NCBI RefSeq assembly: GCF_918741285.1
Contig: NZ_CAKKNC010000006.1
Coordinates: forward strand, 1-64,000
Origin: Sphingobium sp. CECT 9361
Lineage (GTDB): Bacteria > Pseudomonadota > Alphaproteobacteria > Sphingomonadales > Sphingomonadaceae
Length of the DNA stretch: 64,000 nt
Direction of reading: 5' to 3'
Position numbers and translations under genes: made by a program. Positions 41,490 to 51,412 of this stretch are shown here, one piece after another (positions within the stretch are counted from its first letter, which is position 1; the number at the start of each line of letters is the position of its first letter). A model generated the notes under the pieces. That model made no database searches, was not told the DNA's origin, and saw only the letters and a list, made by a program, of their open reading frames with translations.

Positions 41490-42577
41490 AGCCAATTACG
41501 GGCCTTGGACGGCAAGTCGCCATTTCGATGGGCTTGGGCGCGGTCATGGGCATCCTGGCGTCCTATGTTGGCATTTATCTGTTGTATTTGACGGCCTACA
41601 ATTTCTTTCCATCCCTTGTGCCCCAAAGCGAAGAAGGGGTGTCCGGTCCATCAGCTACAGAACTCATAGTTCTGGCGATCATTGCCGCGTTGGTACTCTT
41701 GATCACAGTCACGATGGCTCTGCGCCTGGCCAGCCGGATCATAGCGCCGCTAAGCTCAGTTGCGGAGGCAGCGCGACGCATAGCTGGTGGTGATCTGAGT
41801 GCCCGGGCAACAGGTGGCGATGATCTGCCGGGTGAAGCCGCCGCGCTGGTGGCAGACTTTAACAGTATGGCCGTTCGACTTGAACAAAGCGCCCGCGACA
41901 TCGTGAACTGGAATGCCCAGATTGCCCATGAGCTGCGCACGCCTCTTACCATCCTGCGTGGTCGAATGCTTGGCGTCATCGACGGCGTGTTTGTTCCTGA
42001 CGAAACGTTGTTTCGCAGGCTCCTGGAACAGGTCGACGGCTTGTCCCGACTGGTGGAGGATTTGCGCGTCGTAAGTTTGGTCGAGAGCGGACAACTGCGT
42101 CTGGAAGGGAAGGAGGTGGATGTCGCCCGTGAGATTGCAGATTTTGCGGGGCTGGTTGAGCCAGGCCTCGTGCAGGCTGGCTTTACCCTCAGCATCAGTT
42201 TGTCCCCGGGGAAAGCGTGTTTGGATATGACGCGCATTCGCCAAGCCTTGCTTGCGCTGGTTGATAATGCGCAACGCCATGCGAACCCTTGCGAGCTTCG
42301 TATCGATGTCATCATGAACAGCGACGACGTTGCCTTGCGGGTCGTCGATCAAGGACCGGGTTTGACCGAAGCGTTTGAGAAGGACGCGTTCAAACTGTTC
42401 GCACGGGGAATCCAATCCGACGAAGAAAACAGGCCCGGTTCGGGACTCGGTCTCTCCGTGGTCCAAGCAATCTCCAAAGCGCATGGGGGCTCAGTTGGCT
42501 ATGGCTCAGAGGGAAAGGCCTGCTATTTTACGATGACAATTCCAAGATGGTTACCTCAATCGGTACGCTCAGACTAG
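41486..42577 (+). CDS. Sensor histidine kinase (BaeS/AdeS-like)
   Basis: 363 residues with two N-terminal membrane helices (about 12-38 and 58-80) around a short periplasmic loop of 20 residues, a HAMP-like linker, His148 in AQIAHELRTPLT, N box VDNAQRHA, and G boxes VVDQGPGL and GSGLGLSVV. The short periplasmic loop suggests membrane-derived signals. It is translationally coupled to the response regulator. Confidence 0.92.
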   Translation: MKPITGLGRQVAISMGLGAVMGILASYVGIYLLYLTAYNFFPSLVPQSEEGVSGPSATELIVLAIIAALVLLITVTMALRLASRIIAPLSSVAEAARRIAGGDLSARATGGDDLPGEAAALVADFNSMAVRLEQSARDIVNWNAQIAHELRTPLTILRGRMLGVIDGVFVPDETLFRRLLEQVDGLSRLVEDLRVVSLVESGQLRLEGKEVDVAREIADFAGLVEPGLVQAGFTLSISLSPGKACLDMTRIRQALLALVDNAQRHANPCELRIDVIMNSDDVALRVVDQGPGLTEAFEKDAFKLFARGIQSDEENRPGSGLGLSVVQAISKAHGGSVGYGSEGKACYFTMTIPRWLPQSVRSD

Positions 42578-43116
42578 CGGATGACGGAGGTCCCAATCCC
42601 CAGCGTAGCGCAAGTTGCTATAGGGTTTCACGTCCCTGACGGAAAATCGCATACCGGCACTATCTCCAAAGGGCATATCGCGGCCAGACTGAACGGATGA
42701 CAGTTCATTGCGCCGTTGGCTCTCGAAGCTGGCTGTCGGGACTGTCCGACCTTTCGGACGTCAGGTGACCCAGCGGCGCGCCTCAAGGTGTGCCCGCATT
42801 CAAGAAAATCAAAAATGGTTGGGAGAGGCAAGGATGGTGAAAGCTACTTTCGGTCTGAATTACCGCTATTCAATGTCCAATGGCCTATTTAGGGAAGGTC
42901 ATCGAAAGCAACCCTAGCCGTGCAAGAAGCGATCAGCGATGAAGTCATGACGCGGGAGCCATATGGATCTTTTAGTTAGGATAATGTTGGGTAGCGAACG
43001 ACCGGCCGTAGGCAGATGTGATGGGAAAGCGGATAAGGTGAATGGCTCCCGCTCACGGCATCTAAGTTCCAAGATGGGTTTGTTGTCATGCGACCCTAGG
43101 AAAGGAGCCACCCACC
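42578..43116. other. Gene-free stretch upstream of the IS110 remnant
   Basis: No gene was recognised in these 539 bases. The only clear structure is a short hairpin, GTCCGA/TCGGAC with loop CCTT (42744-42759). The last 100 bases before the transposase remnant, including GGAAAGGAGCC, are probably the former upstream end of the IS element, whose boundary cannot be placed. Confidence 0.45.
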
Positions 43117-43377
43117 ATGGAGATTAGCTCGATCAAGCTGGATTTGGCCCAGAAGGTTTTTCAAGTTCACGGTATCCGCGCGACCGGTGAGGTCGTCATT
43201 CGCAAGGCGCTGCGGCAATCGCAGATGCTGCCGTTTTTCGAGAAGCTGTGCGAGGCGATCTGCGAAGCGGTCACACGTCAAACCATGCAGTTCGTGCTCA
43301 TCAAGTCGCGCGAGCAGCAGGCGGCGCTGGCGCTGCATTCCGGTCAGGATCGCGAAGGCAGATTATCAGGATTTTGA
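43117..43377 (+). pseudogene. IS110-family transposase remnant with internal deletion
   Basis: The start MEISSIKLDLAQKVFQVHGI is the N-terminus of IS110-type DEDD transposases, although the catalytic Asp context is IKLDLA. The frame then passes directly from LPFFEKL to CEAICEAVTR, skipping about 50 residues of the family, and ends soon after QQAALALHS. A full enzyme has about 340 residues; this one would have 86. It is therefore an in-frame deletion derivative, and its end lies seven bases before rlmJ. Confidence 0.7.
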
Positions 43378-43383
43378 GTCACA

Positions 43384-44214
43384 ATGAATTATCGCCATTC
43401 CTTCCATGCTGGCAATAGCGCCGATGTCGTGAAGCACAGCCTGCTTATATCCCTAGTGCGGGCCTTGCAGCACAAGCAGGGCGCGCTGACTCTGATTGAC
43501 ACCCATGCTGGCTGCGGGCTGTACGACCTTTACGGCGATGAGGCTCAGCGCACTGGCGAGTCCACGCAGGGCGTGCTGCGGGCCTTTGACGACCCGAACC
43601 CCTTGTTGGACGACTATCGCGCCGCCGTACGGGCGGTGAATGTGGGTGGCGAACAGCACCTTTACCCCGGCTCGCCGCGGATTCTCGCCCAGCTTTTGCG
43701 CCCGCAGGATTTTCTGATCCTTAACGAAAAACATCCCGAAGATGCCTATGCCCTGCGCGGCGTGATGCGCGGCACATCCGCTGCCGTGCATCAACGCGAC
43801 GCCTACGAGCTTTGGCTGGCGATGCTGCCGCCCCGCACGCCTCGCGGCGTAGTGGTGGTCGACCCGCCATATGAACAGACGGACGAACGCGCCCGTATCA
43901 CAGCCACCCTCGCTGCGGCGCACCGCAAATGGGCGCATGGCGTGACGGTGATCTGGTATCCGCTGAAAGACCACGCCACGCATTCCCGGTGGAAACAGCA
44001 GTTACGCAAGCTGGGCATCCCGAAATTGCTGCGGGTGGAACATTGGCTATACGATAGCGAGCAACCCGGCATCTATAACGGCGCAGGCCTCTATATCGTC
44101 AATCCGCCCTACGCTTTTACGCAGGCACTGCCACCTCTGCTGGAAGCCTTGCGCGCGGCGTTAGCGCCCGAAGGGCATAAGGGCGAAATTATATCCGATT
44201 GGTTGAGCGACTGA
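43384..44214 (+). CDS. rlmJ: 23S rRNA (adenine-N6)-methyltransferase RlmJ
   Basis: 276 residues. The start MNYRHSFHAGNSADVVKHSL is diagnostic, and the catalytic DPPY motif is in VVVVDPPYEQ. It methylates A2030 (E. coli numbering) of 23S rRNA with SAM. Length matches the family. No good Shine-Dalgarno is seen before the ATG, where the transposase remnant now ends, so the native leader may have been replaced. Confidence 0.92.
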   Translation: MNYRHSFHAGNSADVVKHSLLISLVRALQHKQGALTLIDTHAGCGLYDLYGDEAQRTGESTQGVLRAFDDPNPLLDDYRAAVRAVNVGGEQHLYPGSPRILAQLLRPQDFLILNEKHPEDAYALRGVMRGTSAAVHQRDAYELWLAMLPPRTPRGVVVVDPPYEQTDERARITATLAAAHRKWAHGVTVIWYPLKDHATHSRWKQQLRKLGIPKLLRVEHWLYDSEQPGIYNGAGLYIVNPPYAFTQALPPLLEALRAALAPEGHKGEIISDWLSD

Positions 44215-44443
44215 AATAAACCTCATGCTAATCACGCTTCACGTTACAAACAAATTGGGTCACGCGGACTTTTGAAATATGTTTTCACGCCGGGTGGCTG
44301 TGCTCCAGACGATTGTGCTTCTGCGCCGTTGGCAACGGACCCCGTCGCGTGATCCTGTTCGCTCAGAATGGCGACCGTGGGCCTCGAGAAAACCCTGCGA
44401 TACCATGGGTGGAGTACCGCTGCTGACATGCTAAGGGTATACC

Positions 44444-44764
44444 ATGTTTCAAGCACCCGGCCGCAGCGGCACTGTCGAGATCGACGGTCTCAAATATGAT
44501 TGGCAACTCGTGAGCGAGCCTCAATTATCCTCTTCCGATGGCTGGAAGGGAATGACTGTCTCCCTACGTCAGAGAGACATGCAGCGCGAGGCCGTACTGG
44601 AATTTCCGACCCCCAAGCGCCTGTTGAAAGGACTGCCAAAAGGGCGTTTGCACATCAACGATGCGATTGCTTCGCGAGGGGTGCGGGCAGCATTATCGGC
44701 TGGATGGGATCCTGCATCGCGAGGCAAACCCACGGTTTTCATGGTTGACTCCAACGGTGACTAA
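44444..44764 (+). CDS. Small conserved-looking hypothetical protein
   Basis: 106 residues, no motif that I recognise. It begins MFQAPGRSGTVEIDGLKYDW and is basic in the middle (PTPKRLLKGLPKGRLHI), with beta-like alternation. AAGGG lies about six bases before the ATG. No neighbour on its strand gives a hint. Confidence 0.55.
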   Translation: MFQAPGRSGTVEIDGLKYDWQLVSEPQLSSSDGWKGMTVSLRQRDMQREAVLEFPTPKRLLKGLPKGRLHINDAIASRGVRAALSAGWDPASRGKPTVFMVDSNGD

Positions 44765-44894
44765 GGGCGCGTAAATCGTGCACCCGCGCCATCGCAGATA
44801 TAAATGGAGACGGGCGGCATCGCACCATTCATCCGCTGATGCACCCGGGAAGCGGTCGGTCATAAGCTGAGGCCTCCCTCTGGAGGAGCCCAAA

Positions 44895-46454
44895 TCATTC
44901 CCACTCAATGGTGCCAGGGGGTTTCGACGTGTAATCGTAAACCACGCGGTTGATACCCTTCACTTCATTAATGATCCGGGTGGCTACCCGGCTTAAGAAC
45001 GCCGCGTCAAAGGGATAGATGTCGGCGGTCATGCCATCGGTGCTGGTGACGGCGCGCAGGGCGCACACGCTGTCATAGGTGCGCAAATCGCCCATCACGC
45101 CGACGGTGCGGACGGGAAGCAAGACGGCAAAAGCTTGCCAGATGGCATCGTAGAGGTTCGCGTTGCGGATTTCCTCAAGATAGATGGCATCTGCCTTGCG
45201 TAATATGTCGCAGCGTTCCTTGGTCACTTCGCCGGGGATGCGGATCGCGAGGCCGGGTCCGGGGAACGGGTGGCGACCGACGAAGACGTCCGGCAGGCCC
45301 AGTTCCTTACCCAGCACGCGCACTTCGTCTTTGAAGAGTTCGCGCAAGGGCTCGACCAGTTTCATGTTCATGCGTTCGGGCAGACCGCCGACATTGTGGT
45401 GGCTCTTGATCGTGACGCTGGGGCCGCCGGTGAAGGATACGCTTTCGATGACGTCCGGATAGAGCGTGCCTTGTGCGAGGAAATCCGCGCCACCAACCTT
45501 GCGTGCTTCTTCCTCGAACAGTTCGATGAAAGCGCCGCCGATAAATTTGCGCTTCTTTTCCGGATCGGTGAGCCCAGCCAGACCGCCGAGAAATCGTTCC
45601 TCTGCGTTCACATGGACCAGCTTGATGCCATAATGTTCGCGGAACAAGGTGACGACCTGTTCCGCTTCGCCCAGTCGCATCAGCCCATGGTCGACGAAGA
45701 CGCAAGTCAGTTGGTCGCCGATCGCTTCATGAATGAGCACGGCAGCAACGGCAGAATCCACGCCGCCCGAAAGCCCGCAGATAACGCGACCAGTACCGAC
45801 TTGCGCGCGAATTTCCGCGATCTTGGTTGCGCGAAACTCCGCCATGGTCCAGTCGCCAGCAAGCCCGCAGACATGGCGAACGAAATTCGCGAGCAGCTTG
45901 CCGCCGTCGGGCGTGTGGACAACCTCGGGATGGAATTGCGTGGCGTAGAAGCGTTTGGCTTCGTTCGCGGTTACGGCCAGGGGCGCGCCTTCGCTGGTTG
46001 CGACGACTTCGAACCCTTCGGCAAGGCGCGTGACCTTGTCGCCGTGGCTCATCCACACCTGATGCTTGTCGCCGGGTTGCCAAAGGCCATCGAACAGCGC
46101 GCAGGGCTTTTGCACGTTGATGAAAGCGCGACCGAATTCGCCGCTGCCGCCCCCTTCAACCTTACCGCCAAGCTGCTCCATCATCGTCTGCTGACCGTAG
46201 CAGATACCAAGGACCGGCACGCCAGCGTCGAAGATTTCCTGCGGTGCACGAGGCGAATCGTCCCACATTACGGAGGAGGGTCCGCCCGACAGGATCACCC
46301 CCTTGGGCTGCATCCGGGCGAAAGCTTCGGCGGCGCTATTGAAGGGAGCGATCTCGCTGTAAACACCCGCTTCGCGAACGCGTCGCGCGATGAGCTGGGT
46401 CACCTGACTACCGAAGTCCACGATGAGAATGGAGTCCTGAAGGGGCAGCGTCAT
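44895..46454 (-). CDS. guaA: GMP synthase (glutamine-hydrolysing)
   Basis: 519 residues, the usual size. The class I amidotransferase part has nucleophile Cys85 in LGICYGQQ and the His-Glu pair in FHPEV. The ATP pyrophosphatase part has the P-loop [13 protein letters not shown], and the C-terminal dimer part ends GTIEWE. It converts XMP to GMP, the last step of guanine nucleotide synthesis. Confidence 0.97.
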   Translation of the reverse strand: MTLPLQDSILIVDFGSQVTQLIARRVREAGVYSEIAPFNSAAEAFARMQPKGVILSGGPSSVMWDDSPRAPQEIFDAGVPVLGICYGQQTMMEQLGGKVEGGGSGEFGRAFINVQKPCALFDGLWQPGDKHQVWMSHGDKVTRLAEGFEVVATSEGAPLAVTANEAKRFYATQFHPEVVHTPDGGKLLANFVRHVCGLAGDWTMAEFRATKIAEIRAQVGTGRVICGLSGGVDSAVAAVLIHEAIGDQLTCVFVDHGLMRLGEAEQVVTLFREHYGIKLVHVNAEERFLGGLAGLTDPEKKRKFIGGAFIELFEEEARKVGGADFLAQGTLYPDVIESVSFTGGPSVTIKSHHNVGGLPERMNMKLVEPLRELFKDEVRVLGKELGLPDVFVGRHPFPGPGLAIRIPGEVTKERCDILRKADAIYLEEIRNANLYDAIWQAFAVLLPVRTVGVMGDLRTYDSVCALRAVTSTDGMTADIYPFDAAFLSRVATRIINEVKGINRVVYDYTSKPPGTIEWE

Positions 46455-46502
46455 AGAATCGCCTTTGCTTGGAACCGGAGAAACGGTGGGGTTCGCGACC
46501 GG

Positions 46503-47765
46503 TTAGTGCCCCACCGCGTCGTTGTCCAGCAACAGGCGCCCATCGGATGAATCCCGCCGCCCCGCAAGCCATCCCAGCAGCGCCGCCCCGCCCAGTACCG
46601 CCGCCGCAATCAAAAATGCACTGCCGATGAAGGGCAAAGTCGGATCGGCACCGACCGACAGCGCATAGACGCCGCCGAAAAACAAAGGCGAGACAATACC
46701 TGCAATGCTCGCCACGCTGTTGTTGGCACCTTGAAGCTGGCCTTGTTCGCTTTCGGACACACGCCGGGTCATGAGTGACTGGATCGTCGGCATGGCCAGT
46801 CCCCACAATGCGTTGGGCAACATCGCGGCGACAAACATCCAACCGGTCGGGGCAAGCCCCATGCATGCTATGCCGATGGCACCGAAGGCCAGGCCGATCA
46901 CCATCGTTCTGCGATCTCCGATCCGTTGCACGACGGGGCCGACGAGCAATCCCTGCACGCCCATGTCCAATAAGCCGACAAGTGCAAGCAGGCTGCCGAC
47001 CTGCCACGCGCCCCAGCCATATCGATCCCCGGCATAGAGAACGAACACGGCAGAAAAGAGGTGGTGGGCGAAATACAGGAGGAAGTTGACGACCGCGAGG
47101 CCGGACAGCTCGCGATGGGAGCGTAGCAATGTGAGAGCACCGAAGGGATTGGCGCGTCGCCAACTGAACGCCATGCGCTTTTCGGGGGGGAGCGATTCCG
47201 GCAACACGAACACACCATAGATGAACGCCAGAGCGGACATTCCGGCGGCCACCCAAAAGGGCGCGCGTAAGGAGACTTCGCCCAATATGCCGCCCAGCAA
47301 TGGTCCGGCGACAAAACCCGCGCTGAACGCTGCCCCGATCAGGCCGTAACCGCGAGCGCGATCTTCAGGTGCGGTGATGTCCGCCATATAGGCGAACACA
47401 GAGGTGAAACTGGACGACGTTACGCCAGCCAATAGCCGCCCTACCGCCAACCACCACAAGTTCGGTGCAAGCGCCATCAGGACATAATCAAGCATCAGCC
47501 CGCAGATCGAGATCAGAATGACGGGCCGCCGACCGAAACGGTCGGACAAGGATCCGATGATAGGCGAACAGACGAACTGCATCCCTGCCCAAAGCGCGAC
47601 GAACAAGCCATTCCACAGCCCGGCCCCGCTGCTGGAGCCTGACAGGGTCTCGATCAATTGCGGCAGGACCGGAATGACGATGCCCATCGACATGACGTCA
47701 AGGAGGGCCGTAACCAGAATGAACGCGATGGCCGCATTACGACGGGGGAGAAGGCGACCGGACAT
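46503..47765 (-). CDS. MFS drug exporter, Tet(A)-like (TCR/Tet family)
   Basis: About 420 residues with twelve hydrophobic helices. Motif A is GSLSDRFGRRPVIL and motif C is the GPLLGG region (FVAGPLLGGILG). The start AIAFILVTALLDVMSMGIVIP is typical of the TCR/Tet exporters. ATG 47765 has TAGGA nearby and is preferred over an upstream TTG at 47801. It lies 48 bases upstream of guaA on the same strand, by chance or shared transcription. Substrate is not readable, so tetracycline resistance is not claimed. Confidence 0.85.
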   Translation of the reverse strand: MSGRLLPRRNAAIAFILVTALLDVMSMGIVIPVLPQLIETLSGSSSGAGLWNGLFVALWAGMQFVCSPIIGSLSDRFGRRPVILISICGLMLDYVLMALAPNLWWLAVGRLLAGVTSSSFTSVFAYMADITAPEDRARGYGLIGAAFSAGFVAGPLLGGILGEVSLRAPFWVAAGMSALAFIYGVFVLPESLPPEKRMAFSWRRANPFGALTLLRSHRELSGLAVVNFLLYFAHHLFSAVFVLYAGDRYGWGAWQVGSLLALVGLLDMGVQGLLVGPVVQRIGDRRTMVIGLAFGAIGIACMGLAPTGWMFVAAMLPNALWGLAMPTIQSLMTRRVSESEQGQLQGANNSVASIAGIVSPLFFGGVYALSVGADPTLPFIGSAFLIAAAVLGGAALLGWLAGRRDSSDGRLLLDNDAVGH

Positions 47766-47833
47766 GGGCGTCCTACTAAGGGGGATGCGAGATGAAGCCA
47801 AGCGGTCCCTTAATGTGGTAGCGTGTCTTGCGG

Positions 47834-48457
47834 TTAATTGCTGACCAGATCGCGGCTTAGATAGACGTTCGTCACGCTGTCACCCTGCACCGTACAGGTG
47901 AAGCGACGGGTCTCGCCTGCCTGATCGCGATAGGAACCGCGCCGCTCGACTTCGCCGTCGATGTCGTAGCCGCCATTGGTAGGCTGCGGTGTGCCGATGG
48001 AGCGGATTTCGGCATAGCCGCCACTCCGCGACGCTTCATCCCGCGCAGCAATAGCACAGGCATCGACGGCGCGATCCTGCCCTGCGATAGTGACTGCATC
48101 GTTGCTGGCTATGTCGCTAAAGTCGTCATCGGGAGCATTGCGGTAACGCTCTCCGGCATACCCATTGTCTCGCACAGGTGGTGGAGGTACAGGCGGTCTG
48201 CGATAATCGGAATTTGCGTCACGCGCCGCGCGATCCTTAGACATCGAACTGGCAACCACAGCCACCGCGCCGATCAGCGCGGCCACGCCAATCGCATCGC
48301 CCAGGCCAAAGCCATCGTCACGATGGCGGCGCCAACCGTTGTCATGCCATCCGCCGCCATTTCCCCAGCCACGAGGCCGCGCCTCTGCCGCTGTTACGCT
48401 ACCCGCCATAAGGGACATGGCCAGAACCGCAGCCGTCAGCCTGTAACCGGTCTTCAT
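47834..48457 (-). CDS. Secreted protein of unknown function
   Basis: 207 residues with a clear signal peptide (MKTGYRLTAAVLAMSLMAGS...AEA). A Gly/Trp/Arg/His-rich stretch follows (GWGNGGGWHDNGWRRHR), then a hydrophobic stretch (about 55-70), a Pro-rich piece and a C-terminal domain containing CTVQGDSVTNVYL. The tail is like small exported proteins common in sphingomonads. Function unknown. Confidence 0.7.
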   Translation of the reverse strand: MKTGYRLTAAVLAMSLMAGSVTAAEARPRGWGNGGGWHDNGWRRHRDDGFGLGDAIGVAALIGAVAVVASSMSKDRAARDANSDYRRPPVPPPPVRDNGYAGERYRNAPDDDFSDIASNDAVTIAGQDRAVDACAIAARDEASRSGGYAEIRSIGTPQPTNGGYDIDGEVERRGSYRDQAGETRRFTCTVQGDSVTNVYLSRDLVSN

Positions 48458-48539
48458 CTTCTAACCCTTCCGCAGCGGGAGCATGTATCGCGCGATCATA
48501 GCGCGTATCCGGCTTTCGAGAGGCTGAACGGCACCCCAA

Positions 48540-50756
48540 TCACTTGGACAGGTCGGTGACCTCTAGCCCCGTGAACTGCGCGATAAAGGCGTACATATCC
48601 GAAAACTCCTCGATCACCTTGTCGGTCGGCTTGCCTGAGCCATGACCGGCGCGGGTTTCGATGCGGATCAGATGCGGTTTGGTGCCGATGTCGGTCGCTT
48701 GCAGAGCAGCAGCATATTTGAAGCTGTGGCCCGGCACGACGCGGTCGTCAGTATCCGCCGTCGTCACCATGATCGCCGGATAGTCTTTGCCCGCCGCTAC
48801 ATTATGATAGGGCGAATAGCTGTAGAGCAAGCGGAAGTCGTTCTTCTTCGACGGATAGCCATAGTCATCCACCCAATAGCGGCCCGCCGTAAACCGGTCG
48901 AAGCGCAGCATGTCCATCACGCCTACGCCCGGTAATGCCGCGGCAAACAGATCGGGCCTCTGATTTACGACTGCACCGACCAGCAAGCCACCGTTCGAAC
49001 GGCCCTCAATCGCCAACTGATCCTCGCCAGTGTAGCCATTGGCCTTGAGATATTCACCCGCCGCGATGAAATCGTCGAACACATTCTGTTTGTTCGCGCC
49101 GCGTCCGGCATCGTGCCATGCCTTTCCATATTCGCCGCCGCCGCGCAGATTGGCAATGGCGAGCACCCCGCCCTGCTCAAGCCATGCCAAGCGGGTGGGT
49201 GCAAAGCCGGGCGTCATGGAAATGTTGAAGCCGCCATAGCCGTACAGCAATGTCGGTGCAGGCTTTTCCGCGGTGGCGATATCCTTGCGCCGGATGATGA
49301 ACATCGGGATCTTCGTACCATCTTTCGACGGGTAGAAGATTTGCTCGGTCACGAAGTTTTCGGGATCGAAGGCCAGATCGGGCTGAGCAAAGACTTCTGT
49401 GGTACCGGTGGCGGTGTCGTAGCGATAAATGGTCGATGGCATAGTGAAGCTGGAGAAGCTGAAGAACGTCTCGGAATCTCCGCTTTTGCCCCCGAAGCCC
49501 GCTGCCGTGCCGACGCCCGGTAACGGCACGTCGCCAACGGGCTTGCCGTCCAGTTCGACCAGTTCAGCAATCGTCTTCGCATTTTCCAGATACGCGAGGA
49601 TGATGCGATTACCCACCAGCGATCCGCCTGCCAGCGTATCGGGACGTTCCGGTACGATCTCGACCGGTGCCTTGCGGGGATCGGCGGCATCAAGCGTGAC
49701 GAGGCGCAAACGCGGGGCGCCCTTGTCGGTCATGAACCATAAGGTATCGCCGCGGCTGCCGATGAGGTGCCAGCCATTGTTCAACCCTTTGATCAGGGTG
49801 CGCGGCACGACCGGCGCTTCGCGCCAGCCATCGCTCAGTGCGACGAGGGTCACTTCCTGCTTGTCGTCCGTACCGGATGCCGAGGTGATGACCAGCCATT
49901 TGCCGTCGTCGGTAACTTCGCCGCTGTGGCCCAGCTTTGGGCGGTCGGGTGTCTGATATATCAACCGATCCTGCGACTGTGGCGTGCCGACGCGGTGATA
50001 ATAGATTTGCTGATTTTCGTTCAGCGACTGGAAGGCAGCGCCCTGTGCAGGTGCTGCGAAGCGGGAATAGAAGAACCCCTGCCCTTCTTCGTCCCAGCTA
50101 AGATCGGAGAATTTTACCCATTCCACGCGGTCATCCAGCGCCTTGCCAGATGCAACATCGATCAGGGAGAGCGTGCGCCAGTCAGTGCCGCCATCCTGCA
50201 CAGAATAGAGCAGATAGCGGCCATCGGGCGACGGCTTCCACTCGGCCAGCGCGGTCGCATTGTCCTTTGACAGGGCGTTGGGGTCCAGCAGCATCCTCTG
50301 CGCGCCTTTCAGACCATCGCGCACGAAGAGCGGCGACTGGTTCTGAAGGCCGGTGTTGAACGTGTAGAAGTAACGACCGCCCGCTTTGGTGGGCGTGGAG
50401 TAGCGCCCATAATCGTACAGCGTCGCCATCCGCTTTTTCAGGATATCGCGCCCCGGCAGCGTCTTCAGGTAGTCCTGCGTTACCGCATTTTCCGCCGTTA
50501 CCCAGTCCCGTACCGCAGCATCCTGCCGCACGTCGTTTTCAAGCCAGCGATAGGGATCAAGTACCTTTACGCCGAAGTGATCCTCAACCAGATCGAGGCG
50601 ACGGGTCTGCGGATAGGACAGCGTGGCTTCCTTCATGATCGTGGCAGTATCGGGCTTGTCAGCGGGGGTTTCGGCAATGGCGGGAGAAAGTGCGATCAGC
50701 ACAGGCATCAGCACAGGGCAAAGGACCAGCGCGCGGCGCGCGCTTCGGAACGACAT
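48540..50756 (-). CDS. Prolyl oligopeptidase family serine peptidase (S9A)
   Basis: 738 residues with an N-terminal signal (about 1-29, ending AIA). The seven-blade beta-propeller is followed by the alpha/beta-hydrolase domain with nucleophile Ser in EGRSNGGLLVG, Asp in TDDRVVPGH and His in RAGHGSGK. It cuts short peptides after proline, here in the periplasm. GGGAGAG precedes the ATG. Confidence 0.93.
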   Translation of the reverse strand: MSFRSARRALVLCPVLMPVLIALSPAIAETPADKPDTATIMKEATLSYPQTRRLDLVEDHFGVKVLDPYRWLENDVRQDAAVRDWVTAENAVTQDYLKTLPGRDILKKRMATLYDYGRYSTPTKAGGRYFYTFNTGLQNQSPLFVRDGLKGAQRMLLDPNALSKDNATALAEWKPSPDGRYLLYSVQDGGTDWRTLSLIDVASGKALDDRVEWVKFSDLSWDEEGQGFFYSRFAAPAQGAAFQSLNENQQIYYHRVGTPQSQDRLIYQTPDRPKLGHSGEVTDDGKWLVITSASGTDDKQEVTLVALSDGWREAPVVPRTLIKGLNNGWHLIGSRGDTLWFMTDKGAPRLRLVTLDAADPRKAPVEIVPERPDTLAGGSLVGNRIILAYLENAKTIAELVELDGKPVGDVPLPGVGTAAGFGGKSGDSETFFSFSSFTMPSTIYRYDTATGTTEVFAQPDLAFDPENFVTEQIFYPSKDGTKIPMFIIRRKDIATAEKPAPTLLYGYGGFNISMTPGFAPTRLAWLEQGGVLAIANLRGGGEYGKAWHDAGRGANKQNVFDDFIAAGEYLKANGYTGEDQLAIEGRSNGGLLVGAVVNQRPDLFAAALPGVGVMDMLRFDRFTAGRYWVDDYGYPSKKNDFRLLYSYSPYHNVAAGKDYPAIMVTTADTDDRVVPGHSFKYAAALQATDIGTKPHLIRIETRAGHGSGKPTDKVIEEFSDMYAFIAQFTGLEVTDLSK

Positions 50757-50777
50757 GGTGAGGCTCTCCCAAAACGA

Positions 50778-50813
50778 AAACAGGCCGCCAGCTTAGAAAG
50801 CCGCGGCCTGTTT
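50778..50813 (-). terminator. Intrinsic terminator of the rpsM-rpsK-rpoA-rplQ operon
   Basis: AAACAGGCCGC and GCGGCCTGTTT form a perfect 11-bp stem with a 14-base loop. Read on the minus strand the right arm is followed by TTTTCGTTTT, a real U-tract. It lies 44 bases after rplQ and before the minus-strand peptidase gene. Confidence 0.85.
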
Positions 50814-50856
50814 GTGAAGCGCTGTATTGCCGGACTAACTGCCCGGCAACAAAGAC

Positions 50857-51282
50857 TTATGCAGCTTCGTATTCGTCTTCGTCGGCGGTCTGGACCGGAC
50901 CGGAGTCCTGACCCTTGGCATCGACGTCGCGGTCGACGAATTCGATGATGGCGATCGGAGCAGCATCCGAAGCGCGGAAGCCAGCCTTGATCACGCGGGT
51001 GTAACCGCCGGCGCGATCCTTATAGCGTTCGGCCAGCACGTCGAACAGCTTGACCAACTGCGCATCGTCCAGAAGGCGCGCGTGCGCCAGACGACGGTTG
51101 GACAGGCCACCCTTCTTTGCCAGCGTCACCAGCTTTTCAACATAGGGACGCAGTTCCTTGGCCTTCGGCACGGTGGTCGTGATCTGCTCATGCTTGATGA
51201 GAGCAGCGGCCATGTTGCGGAACAGGGCCGCGCGATGGCTGGAGGTACGTTGCAGCTTACGGCCGCCTATGCGATGACGCAT
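50857..51282 (-). CDS. rplQ: 50S ribosomal protein L17
   Basis: 141 residues. The start [20 protein letters not shown] is diagnostic. The acidic tail (about 120-141) is longer than in E. coli, common in alphaproteobacteria. It is the last gene of the alpha operon, with AAGGAAG before the ATG. Confidence 0.97.
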   Translation of the reverse strand: MRHRIGGRKLQRTSSHRAALFRNMAAALIKHEQITTTVPKAKELRPYVEKLVTLAKKGGLSNRRLAHARLLDDAQLVKLFDVLAERYKDRAGGYTRVIKAGFRASDAAPIAIIEFVDRDVDAKGQDSGPVQTADEDEYEAA

Positions 51283-51412
51283 GATAACTTCCTTCTCGTT
51301 CGTTCAGGGACCGTTTCAGGTATCCCGGAGCAGGCGGTGCAGACAAAGGGCCACCGCCCAAAACCCTCAAACTTCTCTAACCTCGCCCATATGAGCGGTG
51401 GTCAGCGACCGA

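Noticed and set aside
43384..44214. Phage-type or restriction-type methyltransferase
   Set aside because: The N-terminus MNYRHSFHAGN and DPPYE pattern identify RlmJ, a housekeeping rRNA methylase.
45270..46550. 426-residue plus-strand open frame
   Set aside because: Fully antisense to guaA, whose motifs are unmistakable.
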